Part shown: one piece after another, positions 27,105 through 37,000 of the stretch
Layout: every line of letters starts with the position of its first letter
Numbering within the stretch: position 1 is the stretch's first letter
Source: an uncultured Bacilli bacterium
GTDB lineage: Bacteria; Bacillota_I; Bacilli_A; RF39; UBA660
Direction of reading: 5' to 3'
DNA: 64,000 nt
NCBI GenBank assembly: GCA_934101185.1
Contig: CAKOQD010000001.1
Coordinates: 1-64,000 of the forward strand
Program-made: the position numbers and the translations under genes
Notes under the pieces: generated by a model
Told to the model about the DNA's origin: nothing
The model's database searches: none
What the model saw: the letters and a program-made list of their open reading frames with translations, nothing else

Positions 27105-27902
27105 AATAATTTTTTAAAAAGCATACTAGTAGGAATATTTAACATCTTACCTGGAGTAAGTGGTTCCTCATTCTTAATTGTTTTAGGACTATATGATAAA
27201 TGCTTACTTGCAATAAGTAATATTTTTAAAAACCCTAAAAAAAGCATTACATTTCTATTACCAATAGCAACAGGAATAGCAATAGGTACATATCTATTTA
27301 GTAATGTAATATTCTACTTTCTAAATAGATACCCAACCATAACATCACTAGTATTCGTAGGACTAATCTTTGGAACAATTCCCTCATTAATACAAGAATC
27401 AACTAAAAAAGGATTCAAAGATAAATATCTAATACTATTTTTTATCACCTTCTCTATAGGAATAATGTTACTATTCTATAAAAGTAATACCACTATCTAC
27501 AACATAGATATAAATATCAAAAACTATATCCTTCTATTTGCAACAGGTATCTTAATAGCAAGCTCTACCATCATTCCTGGTATTTCATCTACTGTACTAC
27601 TATCAATGATTGGCATGTATGGCGTCTACATAAATGCCATCAACACTATAAATATTACAATACTATTTCCAATAATTATGGGGTTTCTTGTCGGAGGATT
27701 CATTTTATCTAAAATAATTACTAAACTATTAAACAAATACTACGGATACACATACTTTGCTATACTAGGATTCACCATATCAACAATACCAGCCTTAATA
27801 AAAACAAAACTAGTATTAGACCAAAACCTCCTAATTGGACTAATACTAGCTATAATTGCATTCTATATAACAAAAATAAGCTTAAACATAAAAAAAGAGT
27901 AA
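27102..27902 (+). CDS. DUF368 membrane protein, probable undecaprenyl-phosphate translocase (PopT type)
   Basis: 266 residues, about eight membrane helices in two similar halves. Each half carries the family signature: FNILPGVSGSSFLIVLGLYD near the N-terminus and STIIPGISSTVLLSMIGMYG near 155. DUF368 proteins have been shown to return undecaprenyl phosphate across the membrane for reuse in cell-wall synthesis. This fits the many cell-wall genes around it. A ribosome site is missing and a -10 box is very close, see the promoter entry. Confidence 0.85.
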   Translation: MNNFLKSILVGIFNILPGVSGSSFLIVLGLYDKCLLAISNIFKNPKKSITFLLPIATGIAIGTYLFSNVIFYFLNRYPTITSLVFVGLIFGTIPSLIQESTKKGFKDKYLILFFITFSIGIMLLFYKSNTTIYNIDINIKNYILLFATGILIASSTIIPGISSTVLLSMIGMYGVYINAINTINITILFPIIMGFLVGGFILSKIITKLLNKYYGYTYFAILGFTISTIPALIKTKLVLDQNLLIGLILAIIAFYITKISLNIKKE

Positions 27903-27912
27903 AACTTACTCA
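27891..27912 (-). terminator. terminator downstream of the ASCH gene
   Basis: On the minus strand GAGTAA-GTT-TTACTC is followed by TTTTTTTAT. It overlaps the 3' end of the convergent DUF368 gene. Confidence 0.55.
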
Positions 27913-27946
27913 TTATACCCTATCAATTTTAAAAAACCTACTAAAA

Positions 27947-27972
27947 AAACTCCATTATTAATAGAGTTTTCC
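27947..27972 (+). terminator. terminator of the DUF368 gene
   Basis: AAAACTC and GAGTTTT, with an 11-base loop, lie about 45 bases after the stop codon. Confidence 0.5.
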
Positions 27973-28029
27973 AACATTTTCGAACAAGACTACTTATAAC
28001 TCGTACCACTAAGAAGCAATAATTCCATT

Positions 28030-28449
28030 TTATATGCTTTTTAATTTCTCATAGATATACTCATTTTCTTTTATATAACGATAAAACTGTGGCACTACAA
28101 AGTTTTTTTCTTTCTTTTTTATTTCACTTAAATAAATTGGTGTTTTAAATTTAACTGCTTTAGCTATTTTAAGAGCATAACATTTATCACAGCCATTAAA
28201 ATAATCTATTATATCACTATTATTTTTATTATTAGTCGCTTCTAATATATAATTAATATTTCCTTCAAGGATTTTATCTACAACTATATATCCTACTATT
28301 GCTTTTTCCTCTTCGGAAGAATAAACAAATATTTTTTTATTACAATTTTTTTCTCCAATACTTTTTCTTCTGTACTCATATAACTTTGTTCCATTAAAAA
28401 TCTGATTTGCATATTTTGTTTTTATTGAAATTAGCATAATTTGTTTCAT
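28030..28449 (-). CDS. ASCH-domain protein
   Basis: 139 residues. The N-terminus MLISIKTKYANQIFNGTKLYEYRRK matches the ASCH/PUA-like fold, with the GxKxxEyR motif that contacts RNA or nucleotides. Function is unknown; related domains occur as nucleic-acid modifiers or beside toxin-antitoxin genes. Codon and strand composition (T-rich plus strand) differ from neighbours, which suggests recent gain. It stands alone between convergent and divergent genes. Confidence 0.75.
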   Translation of the reverse strand: MKQIMLISIKTKYANQIFNGTKLYEYRRKSIGEKNCNKKIFVYSSEEEKAIVGYIVVDKILEGNINYILEATNNKNNSDIIDYFNGCDKCYALKIAKAVKFKTPIYLSEIKKKEKNFVVPQFYRYIKENEYIYEKLKSI

Positions 28450-28613
28450 TACAACACCTCATAAATATTATACCATTAAAACAATATTTTTTTGTTGATT
28501 TTTAATAATAACTTTTCATATTATAGTATAAAAAATTAAACATTATAAAACAAGAAACAATACTAAACATATACATATTATTAAATATAACTATTTTGAA
28601 GGGAGAAAATATA

Positions 28614-29357
28614 ATGAACAATACAATAGTAGCCTTTATAATATCATCAATCGCTGGACTATCCACATTAATCGGAGCAACACTAATACTAATTAAAAAG
28701 AAAAATATAAACAACTTTATCCTAAAAACAATGGCATTCTCTGCAGGAGTCATGTTTTCTCTATCAGTATTAGATTTATTACCAGAATCAATAAAATTCC
28801 TAAGTACCAATTTTTATAAATTTCCCTCTATTATAATATCATTAATATTTGTATCAATCGGTGTATTAATATCAATATTTATAGACAAAAAAGTACCAAC
28901 AGACAACAATAATAATCTATATAAAGTAGGCTTTGTATCAATGATAGCAATAATTATTCACAATATCCCCGAAGGAATAGCAACATTCATAACAACAAAA
29001 AGCGATATAACACTAGGAATATCCTTAGCAATTGCAATAGCACTACATAACATCCCCGAAGGAATAAGTATTGCCCTTCCAATCTATTACGGAACAAACA
29101 AAAAGAAAAAAGCATTCTTCTACACATTCATATCAGGAATAAGTGAACCATTCGGTGCATTACTGGCATTATTATTTTTAAAACCATCAAACATAGTACT
29201 AGGAATAATATTTGGTCTAATCGCCGGAATAATGACTCATATATCCTGTTATGAATTAATGCCTTCATCACTAAAATATAAAAACTACCAATCATCAATA
29301 CTATATTTCATAATTGGTAGCATATTTGTAATAATAAATTTAATTTTATTTAATTAG
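28614..29357 (+). CDS. zupT: ZIP-family metal transporter (ZupT type)
   Basis: 247 residues from the ATG at 28614 (AAGGGAG upstream). Eight membrane helices. Helices 4 and 5 carry the metal site motifs HNIPEGIATF (about 118) and HNIPEGISIALP (about 142), and ISEPFGALLA follows. Imports zinc or other divalent metals. The last eight bases overlap the convergent LCP gene. Confidence 0.9.
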   Translation: MNNTIVAFIISSIAGLSTLIGATLILIKKKNINNFILKTMAFSAGVMFSLSVLDLLPESIKFLSTNFYKFPSIIISLIFVSIGVLISIFIDKKVPTDNNNNLYKVGFVSMIAIIIHNIPEGIATFITTKSDITLGISLAIAIALHNIPEGISIALPIYYGTNKKKKAFFYTFISGISEPFGALLALLFLKPSNIVLGIIFGLIAGIMTHISCYELMPSSLKYKNYQSSILYFIIGSIFVIINLILFN

Positions 29358-31182
29358 AACCCTCTTCTTGAGAAGGAACATTAGAACCATCTTCACTTCC
29401 AGTATCAACAGAAGACTCATCCTTACCTTCATCTTTGTTATCTGAAGATGTATCATCTTTATTACCAGATTCATCAGTATTATTTCCATCATCAGGTACA
29501 CTATGAACAACATCATCTTTTTTATCAGCAGAAGTATTATCACTATTATCTACAGGCTCTTTAACCTCTTCTTTTTTTACTTCCTCTTTCTTTACTGTAG
29601 TCTTACTACTAGTACTACTCTTCTTAGAAACATTAGACTTAGTAACACTATGAACAGTACCATCACTATCAGTATAAGAAGACTCTAAAACTTCTCCATT
29701 AAGTACTTTATTAATCAATTCTTTACCCTTTTCTACACTCTCTTCCTTAGGTTCCATAACATATAATTGTTGATAACTATAAGAATACGTATATTTAGAA
29801 GCATTATAACCATCTAAACTATTCGTACTAATAGTCCAACTAGTATTATTCTTAAGTTGCATCTTAACCAAAGACAACATTGTTTTCGTAGGCATATTAG
29901 TAATAATACTACCCTTTACAGAATTAAGTAAACTAGTATACTTAGTAAGTATTTCTTTACTAACACACTTATTTATCATTGCACTAATAAGAGCCTGTTG
30001 ATTAATACCCCGTTGCCTATCCCCATTAGCAAAAGTCTTTCTTTCTCTTACAAAAGCAAGCGCAGCATTACCATCTACTTTATTATAACCCTTAGTAAAA
30101 TGATATCCATTCCATGTACTAAAAGATTGATCAGCATAAACATTAACTCCACCAAGAGCATCAACTATATCAATTAAACTAGTAAAATTAACCTTAAAAT
30201 AATAATTAATATCTATACCAAGTAAATCCTCAATAGTCTTAATAGAACAATCAGTACCATATATACCAGCATGAGTAAGTTTATCTTTATAACCAGTAGT
30301 ATCATGAAGCTGTACATAATAATCTCTAGGAATTGAAGTAAGTAAAACTTGTCTAGTATTAGGATTCACTGTAACTACTATATTAACATCACTACGTGAA
30401 ACAGAAGAAACAGTTCCATATGTATCAATACCACTTATATAAATATTAAACACTTCAGAAACAACATTTACATCCTTACTAGTATTATCTTTCTTTACTT
30501 TAAATGAAAATGTATAAATAGTCTTAGTCTTATCTTTAAAATCTTTTACTTCATTATATTCATTATCATCTTGATCATCAATAAGAGTCTTTTTATAATT
30601 ATCCTCTAAAACAATAACATTAGTCTCTTTATTTAATAAATCAGTAGCAAGAGTATTTAAATTAATATAACTCTTAGACTCTTTACCAAGCTTATTAACC
30701 TTTTCAACCAATAACTTATTTTCATTAGTCTTAGTCTCATAATAACTAATAACCTCATTCTTAATATCAGAAACACTATTATAATCACTATCTTTTAATA
30801 CCATAACAGAATAATTATAAGTTTCATAATCAGTATCAATCATTCCAGATATTACACCATAAGTTTTATATAAATAAAATGATCCCACTACAAAGACAAT
30901 TGATAAAAGAACTGATATAACAGAAAAGAACTTCTTTATACCTTTCTTTAATCTACTCTTAAAAAGTATAAGAAAGAAAATAACATCTAATATAGCAAGT
31001 GCTAATAAAAGAAGAAGTAAATACTTCATAGGAAGAACATCTATTATAAACACAAAACCAAATAATACTACAGAACACACTATCTGTAAAATAGATATTA
31101 TCTTAAAAACTATACCTTTCTTTTTATTTTTAACTTTATCTTTTTTATCTATACTATCTTTATTTTTATTTCTTTTTCTCAT
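29350..31182 (-). CDS. LytR-CpsA-Psr (LCP) family cell-wall ligase
   Basis: 610 residues from the ATG at 31182, where GAGAGGTG stands upstream; a GTG at 31251 lacks a site. A basic head is followed by three membrane helices (about 25-110). The LCP domain (about 245-470) has SDVNIVVTVNPNTRQVLLTSIPRDYYV, DKLTHAGIYG and the Arg-rich ALAFVRERKTFANGDRQRG. LCP enzymes attach undecaprenyl-linked polymers to peptidoglycan. The C-terminal 90 residues are a low-complexity Lys/Glu/Ser/Asp tail outside the cell. A DUF368 lipid-carrier transporter lies near, a functional match. Confidence 0.9.
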   Translation of the reverse strand: MRKRNKNKDSIDKKDKVKNKKKGIVFKIISILQIVCSVVLFGFVFIIDVLPMKYLLLLLLALAILDVIFFLILFKSRLKKGIKKFFSVISVLLSIVFVVGSFYLYKTYGVISGMIDTDYETYNYSVMVLKDSDYNSVSDIKNEVISYYETKTNENKLLVEKVNKLGKESKSYINLNTLATDLLNKETNVIVLEDNYKKTLIDDQDDNEYNEVKDFKDKTKTIYTFSFKVKKDNTSKDVNVVSEVFNIYISGIDTYGTVSSVSRSDVNIVVTVNPNTRQVLLTSIPRDYYVQLHDTTGYKDKLTHAGIYGTDCSIKTIEDLLGIDINYYFKVNFTSLIDIVDALGGVNVYADQSFSTWNGYHFTKGYNKVDGNAALAFVRERKTFANGDRQRGINQQALISAMINKCVSKEILTKYTSLLNSVKGSIITNMPTKTMLSLVKMQLKNNTSWTISTNSLDGYNASKYTYSYSYQQLYVMEPKEESVEKGKELINKVLNGEVLESSYTDSDGTVHSVTKSNVSKKSSTSSKTTVKKEEVKKEEVKEPVDNSDNTSADKKDDVVHSVPDDGNNTDESGNKDDTSSDNKDEGKDESSVDTGSEDGSNVPSQEEGSN

Positions 31183-31266
31183 AGAAACACCTCTCAAATA
31201 ATTATAACACAAAACTATTATATAAAAAAATAAACAACATACAAAAAGCACATTGTTTACGTTAAA

Positions 31267-31983
31267 TCATTTTAATATTTCATTCAAATACTCTTGATAC
31301 TTCTTTTTCTTAGTATAATTTATATAACCATCTATATATTCTTGTTCAGTATAAGGAACAACTTCAGTAACATCCACATCAACATAAGTATCCTCTTCCT
31401 TAACAACTCTACGAGTGATTAAATTAACTATGCCATTAACCATTAGTACCGATAACCAAATAGTAAACACACCCATACTAGATTGGATAAGAACCATTGT
31501 ATTAGTACTAGAATAAATAGAAACTTTTTCATACACATCTATATCCGCTGTAACAATAGAATCAATAATAAGAATAGTAAGAAGTCCAATAATTAAACAA
31601 GAAAGCAAATTACAAAGTCTAAAAAATGAACTATATTTCTTATTAAAAATACTATATACCATTATCAACATAGAAATAATAAGCATACACATATAAGATA
31701 TAATATTAGGAAAATATATTGCAGTAAATAACTTTTCAATAAAAGCATCCCCAATTAAAACTATTCCACTACCATACTTAATAAATACTAAAATAGTAAC
31801 AACTACATAAACCAAACCTATACCAATATATAAAAATGGTCTTTTTTCTTTATCTATTTTATTACTTAATAAAAATGCAATTACAGTAATAACTCCAATT
31901 ATAAATAAAGCTATAAAAAATGAAGATGAGAAAAACATAGAAAGAACTCTAGTTATTCTTTCAAAAAATGTAAATTCTTCCAT
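31267..31983 (-). CDS. polytopic membrane protein of unknown function
   Basis: 238 residues with five or six helices (about 18-40, 52-72, 92-112, 125-145, 165-185) and a charged cytoplasmic tail ending YQEYLNEILK. RBS GGGAGATGA. Stop codon is TGA. It lies between a sortase and the LCP ligase on the same strand, so a role in surface-polymer or protein attachment is possible. No family recognised. Confidence 0.7.
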   Translation of the reverse strand: MEEFTFFERITRVLSMFFSSSFFIALFIIGVITVIAFLLSNKIDKEKRPFLYIGIGLVYVVVTILVFIKYGSGIVLIGDAFIEKLFTAIYFPNIISYMCMLIISMLIMVYSIFNKKYSSFFRLCNLLSCLIIGLLTILIIDSIVTADIDVYEKVSIYSSTNTMVLIQSSMGVFTIWLSVLMVNGIVNLITRRVVKEEDTYVDVDVTEVVPYTEQEYIDGYINYTKKKKYQEYLNEILK

Positions 31984-32003
31984 GTAATCATCTCCCTTTT
32001 ATT

Positions 32004-32693
32004 CTATTCTACCGAAACTTGTTCTAAAATATAAACAGTTTGCAATGTTTTAGAATTTTTAGTACACGTAATAAGAGTCATAGTACGTTTAGTTCTATCT
32101 CTTTTAACAGTAACCTTACCATTCTTTTTAACATTATATATATCTACAACTTTATATGTATATTTAGTATCATTATAATATACATAAGCATTATTACCCT
32201 TCTTAAGCTTATATAAATTCTTAAAAAAACTAAACCAAACATTACCAGAATGTCCCGCTATTATAAGATTACCACCATCAACATCAGGAAGTGATGAACC
32301 TTTCATAACTTGAATATTCTTATCAACATCATTATATACACTATCAATTTTATAAAAACTTCGGTTAAAATTAATCTTAGGAATCATAAGTCTACCAAGA
32401 TAATCATCTTTACTCACAGAAGGTTTATTTGAATTACCCTTATTATCAGTACTAGTACCATTATTATCTTTTTTTTCATTATTTTTAATATCTTTTATCT
32501 GTTCTTCTATTTTTTCCTTTTCATACTTTTCTTGATCTTCTATATAAGAAGGTAAACTAGCAATTTCATAATACATAGTATCATAAACTTGATTTTTCTT
32601 CTCTAAAAGATAGTTCCAAGAAATAATAATTATACCAATAAAAACTAATAAAACACCAATAGTTATCTTGATTTTTAAAGACTTATATTCCAT
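32004..32693 (-). CDS. sortase (class D-like) with an unusual active-site neighbourhood
   Basis: 229 residues: membrane helix about 10-28, a polar KE-rich linker, then the sortase barrel. Catalytic His in IIAGHSGNVWFSFFKNLYKL (about 148) and Cys in TMTLITCTKN (about 212) are clear. The usual Arg on strand beta-8, expected eight or so residues after the Cys, appears to be Gln in TLQTVYILEQ. It lies 91 bases from the Rpn gene and upstream of the 238-residue membrane protein. A likely client is the pair of VPKTG adhesins at 34028-40464. Confidence 0.85.
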   Translation of the reverse strand: MEYKSLKIKITIGVLLVFIGIIIISWNYLLEKKNQVYDTMYYEIASLPSYIEDQEKYEKEKIEEQIKDIKNNEKKDNNGTSTDNKGNSNKPSVSKDDYLGRLMIPKINFNRSFYKIDSVYNDVDKNIQVMKGSSLPDVDGGNLIIAGHSGNVWFSFFKNLYKLKKGNNAYVYYNDTKYTYKVVDIYNVKKNGKVTVKRDRTKRTMTLITCTKNSKTLQTVYILEQVSVE

Positions 32694-32784
32694 ATACTAT
32701 TCCACCAATTATATTATAATGAAAAAAAAAACATTTTTCAATAGCTAATCTAAAAGTTGACATAACAAAACAAAAAGAAATAGA

Positions 32785-33762
32785 TTACTCTATTCCTTCT
32801 TTGAGTACATTAAGCTCTTCAAATGAAAGTCCAGTACATTCTGTAATAAGATCAAATGATAAGTTATTTTGAATCATCTTAAGAGCAGTTTCTCTTGCTT
32901 TTTCTAAAGCACCTTCTTCTCGGCCTTCTTCTCGGCCTTCTTCTCGACCAGATTCAAGCCCTTCATTATATGCTTCTTCTCTATTTTCTCTTATCTCTGC
33001 TCTTTTTAACATTTCATCATTTAACTCTTTGTCATACATTCCAATCACTTCGTCTTGCTCACTTGCATTTTTAGAATCTTCAATGTATTCTTTCATGATA
33101 TCATCACCCTCACTTAACATATCAAGGACTTCATCATCCTCTTCATTAAAGATTAATAACAACTTTTCATAATCTTCAAGACTATTATAATCTTTTTTTC
33201 TTATGTTAGGCAAGTAAATATTGATAATATGTACTTTATTTGTATATATTTCATCGATATTACTAAGATTGACTATCATATACTCATCCAATACTTCATC
33301 TTTTCCTTCAAATGCAAAATTATTTACGTTGATTTGCAGACAGCTTTCATAATTGTCTTCATCTCCAATCTTCATTCCTCCACCATGAAGTCTAAACATA
33401 TAATCAAGATTTCTTTCTAGATTAGTTCTTGTCTTATTCTTATTCATTTCAACATTTACTAATACCCCATCTATTCTACATAGATAATCAACTGTCTTTC
33501 TAGATTTATCTGCTTTTTCTTCATCTACTGTTGGTTTAATTAATGTAGTATTTTCAAATATTTCATTATAATCTTGATTAAGTAAAAGAGCGATTAGATA
33601 ACATCCGTACTTTTTTCTACTCTCATTAAAAAACATAGTTCTAAACATTACATCTGATACAAGTGGTATCCTGTAACCTTTATGTCTTGTTTTAAGTTTA
33701 TATGCCATATCATTAGATACAGACTTATCTAAAAGAGCTAATTTATTACCTGTTAAGTTCAT
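32785..33762 (-). CDS. Rpn-family PD-(D/E)XK nuclease (recombination-promoting nuclease / putative transposase)
   Basis: 325 residues from the ATG at 33762, with GGGAGGTGA upstream. The N-terminal half has the family pattern SDVMFRTMFFNESRKKYG, KTVDYLCRIDGVLVNVEMNK (Asp...Glu-x-Asn nuclease core) and NLDYMFRLHGGGMK. The C-terminus has a repeated REEG stretch encoded by three near-identical 12-base units (about 32918-32953), then a helical tail. Rpn proteins cut DNA and promote RecA-independent recombination. Strand composition differs from neighbours, as expected for a mobile gene. Confidence 0.85.
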   Translation of the reverse strand: MNLTGNKLALLDKSVSNDMAYKLKTRHKGYRIPLVSDVMFRTMFFNESRKKYGCYLIALLLNQDYNEIFENTTLIKPTVDEEKADKSRKTVDYLCRIDGVLVNVEMNKNKTRTNLERNLDYMFRLHGGGMKIGDEDNYESCLQINVNNFAFEGKDEVLDEYMIVNLSNIDEIYTNKVHIINIYLPNIRKKDYNSLEDYEKLLLIFNEEDDEVLDMLSEGDDIMKEYIEDSKNASEQDEVIGMYDKELNDEMLKRAEIRENREEAYNEGLESGREEGREEGREEGALEKARETALKMIQNNLSFDLITECTGLSFEELNVLKEGIE

Positions 33763-33996
33763 ACTTTTCACCTCCCTTCACAAAGAATACTCCCTTGCTA
33801 AACCAATATAAAACATATAAAAAACCTTGTCAAACGACCAATTTTAAGATTTCATCATATGAAAAAGAACCAATTTTTAAAATTGATTCAATTATTTTAA
33901 TTATAAGTATCAAAAATGTATTATGACTACACTTTTCTTAACGAATGTTTTTTGAAATGTCTGTTTTATATAGAATCGCACTTTTTTTAAAAAATT

Positions 33997-34024
33997 ACAA
34001 AAAAGACTCCAAAAATGAAGTCTT
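33997..34024 (-). terminator. terminator of the large adhesin gene
   Basis: AAGACT (34003-34008) and AGTCTT (34019-34024); on the minus strand followed by TTTTTTGT. The 265-base gap to the Rpn gene otherwise holds only AT-rich sequence and a weak CAATTTT/AAAATTG hairpin near 33875. Confidence 0.75.
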
Positions 34025-34027
34025 ATA

Positions 34028-37000
34028 TTATTTATTCTTTCTTTTTATAATCAATATCGAAGAAACACCTCCGACAATAAGTAATGTCCCTATTACAATA
34101 ACCATTTTATTATCAAAAACACCAGTCTTAGGAACATCAGGAACTATTTCCTCTTTATCATTAACTACATAAATACCACTACCTTCATAAACAGAATAAT
34201 GCCTATCTTCATTTGAAGTAATAGTAACAATACCACTCTCATCAACATTAAAGTTAAATGATAAATTAACATCAACATAATTTTTAGGAGGTTCTACTTC
34301 AATGAACTTATAATTTCCTGATTTCATATTCAAAGTATAATATCCATCTTCCATAGCAAACTCAGCTACTTTATTACCTTCTTCATCTACTACTCTATAC
34401 TTACCACCAGTAATACTTTCTTTACTAACACTATCTTGTTTTAAGAACAACACTGATCTTCTCAAATTTTCAACCTTTTTAGAAACACTTTCTTTATCCA
34501 AAGTAATCTCCACTAATTCATCATTTAATATATAAATATCTTCAGTTTCAAGTTCCTTTAAATAATACGTATCAAATAATAAATTAGAAACCTCAGCTTT
34601 ACCATTGTCATCAGTAGTAAGAACCACTATTTCATTACCATCCTTATCAGTAGCACGACTAACTTTATCAGATTTTAATAACTCAAACTTAACACCCTTA
34701 ATAGGTTTTTCATCACTAGCATCTATCTTTTTAACAATAATCTTACCAGTATCAGCAACAATCTTTTTATTTGAAACAACAATAACATTAGTAGTATCCG
34801 CAAGTAAGCACTTATCATTTAACGTATACCCATCTGGTGCAGAGAGTTCTTTTATATAGTAGGTCTTTGAATCATCTACTACAAATGATAAAGAACCATA
34901 TCCATCAGTTTTACCCTTATTGTTACCAACAAAATCAGTAACACTAACACTACAACTATTATCACTATAAAGTCCAAATTCTACTCCAGGTAAAACAACA
35001 CTATCATCATCACTATCTACTTTTAAAATATCAATAGTACCATAAGTAACTTCTTTTGTATCAGAAATAGTAATACTTCCTCCGACTGTTGCAGTATGGC
35101 AATCACTATCTTTAGTATATCCATCTGGTGCTGAAACTTCTTTTATATAATATGACTGTGAATCATCCACTTCAAATGAAGCAATACCATCACTCGAAGT
35201 AGTAACATTAGTTACACTATTCTTATCATAATAAGGAATTCTACATGATTTATCTAAGAATATTCCAAATGTTGCACCACTAAGTGTTGCATTAGTAGCC
35301 TTATCTACTTTTTTTACATCTACTTTTTTGTAAGTTTTATTCTTTTCATTTTCCATTGTAATAGTAGCATCAGCCACTAACTTCTTACATGAACTATCCA
35401 TAGTATATCCAGAAGGAGCATTAAGTTCTTTAGTATAATATGTCTTTGACTTATCAACATTAAATGTTGCAATTCCAGATGCATCAGTTATCTTCGTACT
35501 ATTACCAAAAGCATCTTCGGTAGCATTACTACAACTACTATCTGAATATATACCAAACGCTGCACCACTAAGAACTTTACTCTTATCATTTTTATCTACT
35601 TTCTTTATACTAACATCTGCATACTCAATTTCTTTTACATCATTTTCTACTGTAATAGTTCCACCAATAATACCTACTCTACAAGTAGAATCAAGTTGAT
35701 AAGTAGGTGGAGCTTCAATTTCTTTTACATAATATGTCTTTGACTTATCAACATCAAAGAATGATAAACCACTCTTACCTGATTTAGATTTATACTTACC
35801 AGTTCTATCAAAAGCTAAATTAGTACAATTACTATCTGAATATAAAGCAAATACTGCTCCCTCAACTGGTACAGAGTTATCACTCTTATTAACCTTTTTA
35901 ATATTTATATAATCATATTGAGGAAGTAACTCTTGTTCCTCATTTTCAAATGTAACAGAACCACCCGGAGCAATTTGTCTACAAGAAACAATATCATTTT
36001 CATAACCTGATGGTGCCACTACTTCTTTTACAAAATATAATTTAGTAGATTCAAGTACAAATGTTAAAGTACCATCTACTCCTGTTTCTAACACATCTTT
36101 ACCATTTACATCAGTAGTAATAGTCTTACAAGTAGAATCAGAGAACAATCCTATTTTAGCGCCACTAAGACCTTCCCTAGTAGTCTTATCAACTTTCTTA
36201 ACAGTTGATTCTTTATAAGAATCATTTTCAATAACCATCTTAGTTCCAATAGAAGCCCTCATACATACTGAATTAAGTGAATAACCACTCGGAGCACTTA
36301 ACTCTTTTATATAATAACTTGAACCTCTTTCTACTCTAAATGAAATAACACCACTATCACCTGTTGTTTTTTTATTAATTCCATCAGCATCACTAACTAA
36401 ATCATTACAATTACTATCACTATAAAGACCAAACTCTGCCCCTGCCAAAGTTTTACTACTATCAGTCTTATCAACTTTTTCTATATCAATAGTATCATAT
36501 TCTGGTTCAACACCAATTTCTGTATTAGTAAATGTTTCATAAACATCATTTTCTTTTACATCAACTCTTCTACATTCATTAGATGATTGATATCCATCTG
36601 GTGCAGATGTTTCTTTTACATAATATGTTTTATTAGGTTCAACAACAAATGCTAAACTACCATCTTCACTAGTAGCACTATCTATTCTAGTAGAACAACT
36701 ACTATCACTATAAAGACCAAATCCTGCCCCACTTAAATACTTTCCATCATCACTCTTTTTAATAATTGCAAGCTCTACTTTACCAGCCTCCTTAGGTATT
36801 ACTGTTATACTAGAACTAGCAGATTGACTAGCAGATTTTTCAACTGTTTTAGGAATAACATTTCTAAAACCAACACGTTGTAAATTAGTAATTCTAGTCT
36901 TATTACTTTCACTTTTAATTGGAACATAAGCAATAAGTTCATACTTTTTATAGGTACAACTATTAGTATATTGATTAGATTTTAAATGAAGTTTAGTACT

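Noticed and set aside
31251..31269. Fusion of the 238-residue membrane protein with the LCP ligase by readthrough of TGA
   Set aside because: The frames match by chance; the LCP gene has a clear ribosome site and start at 31182.
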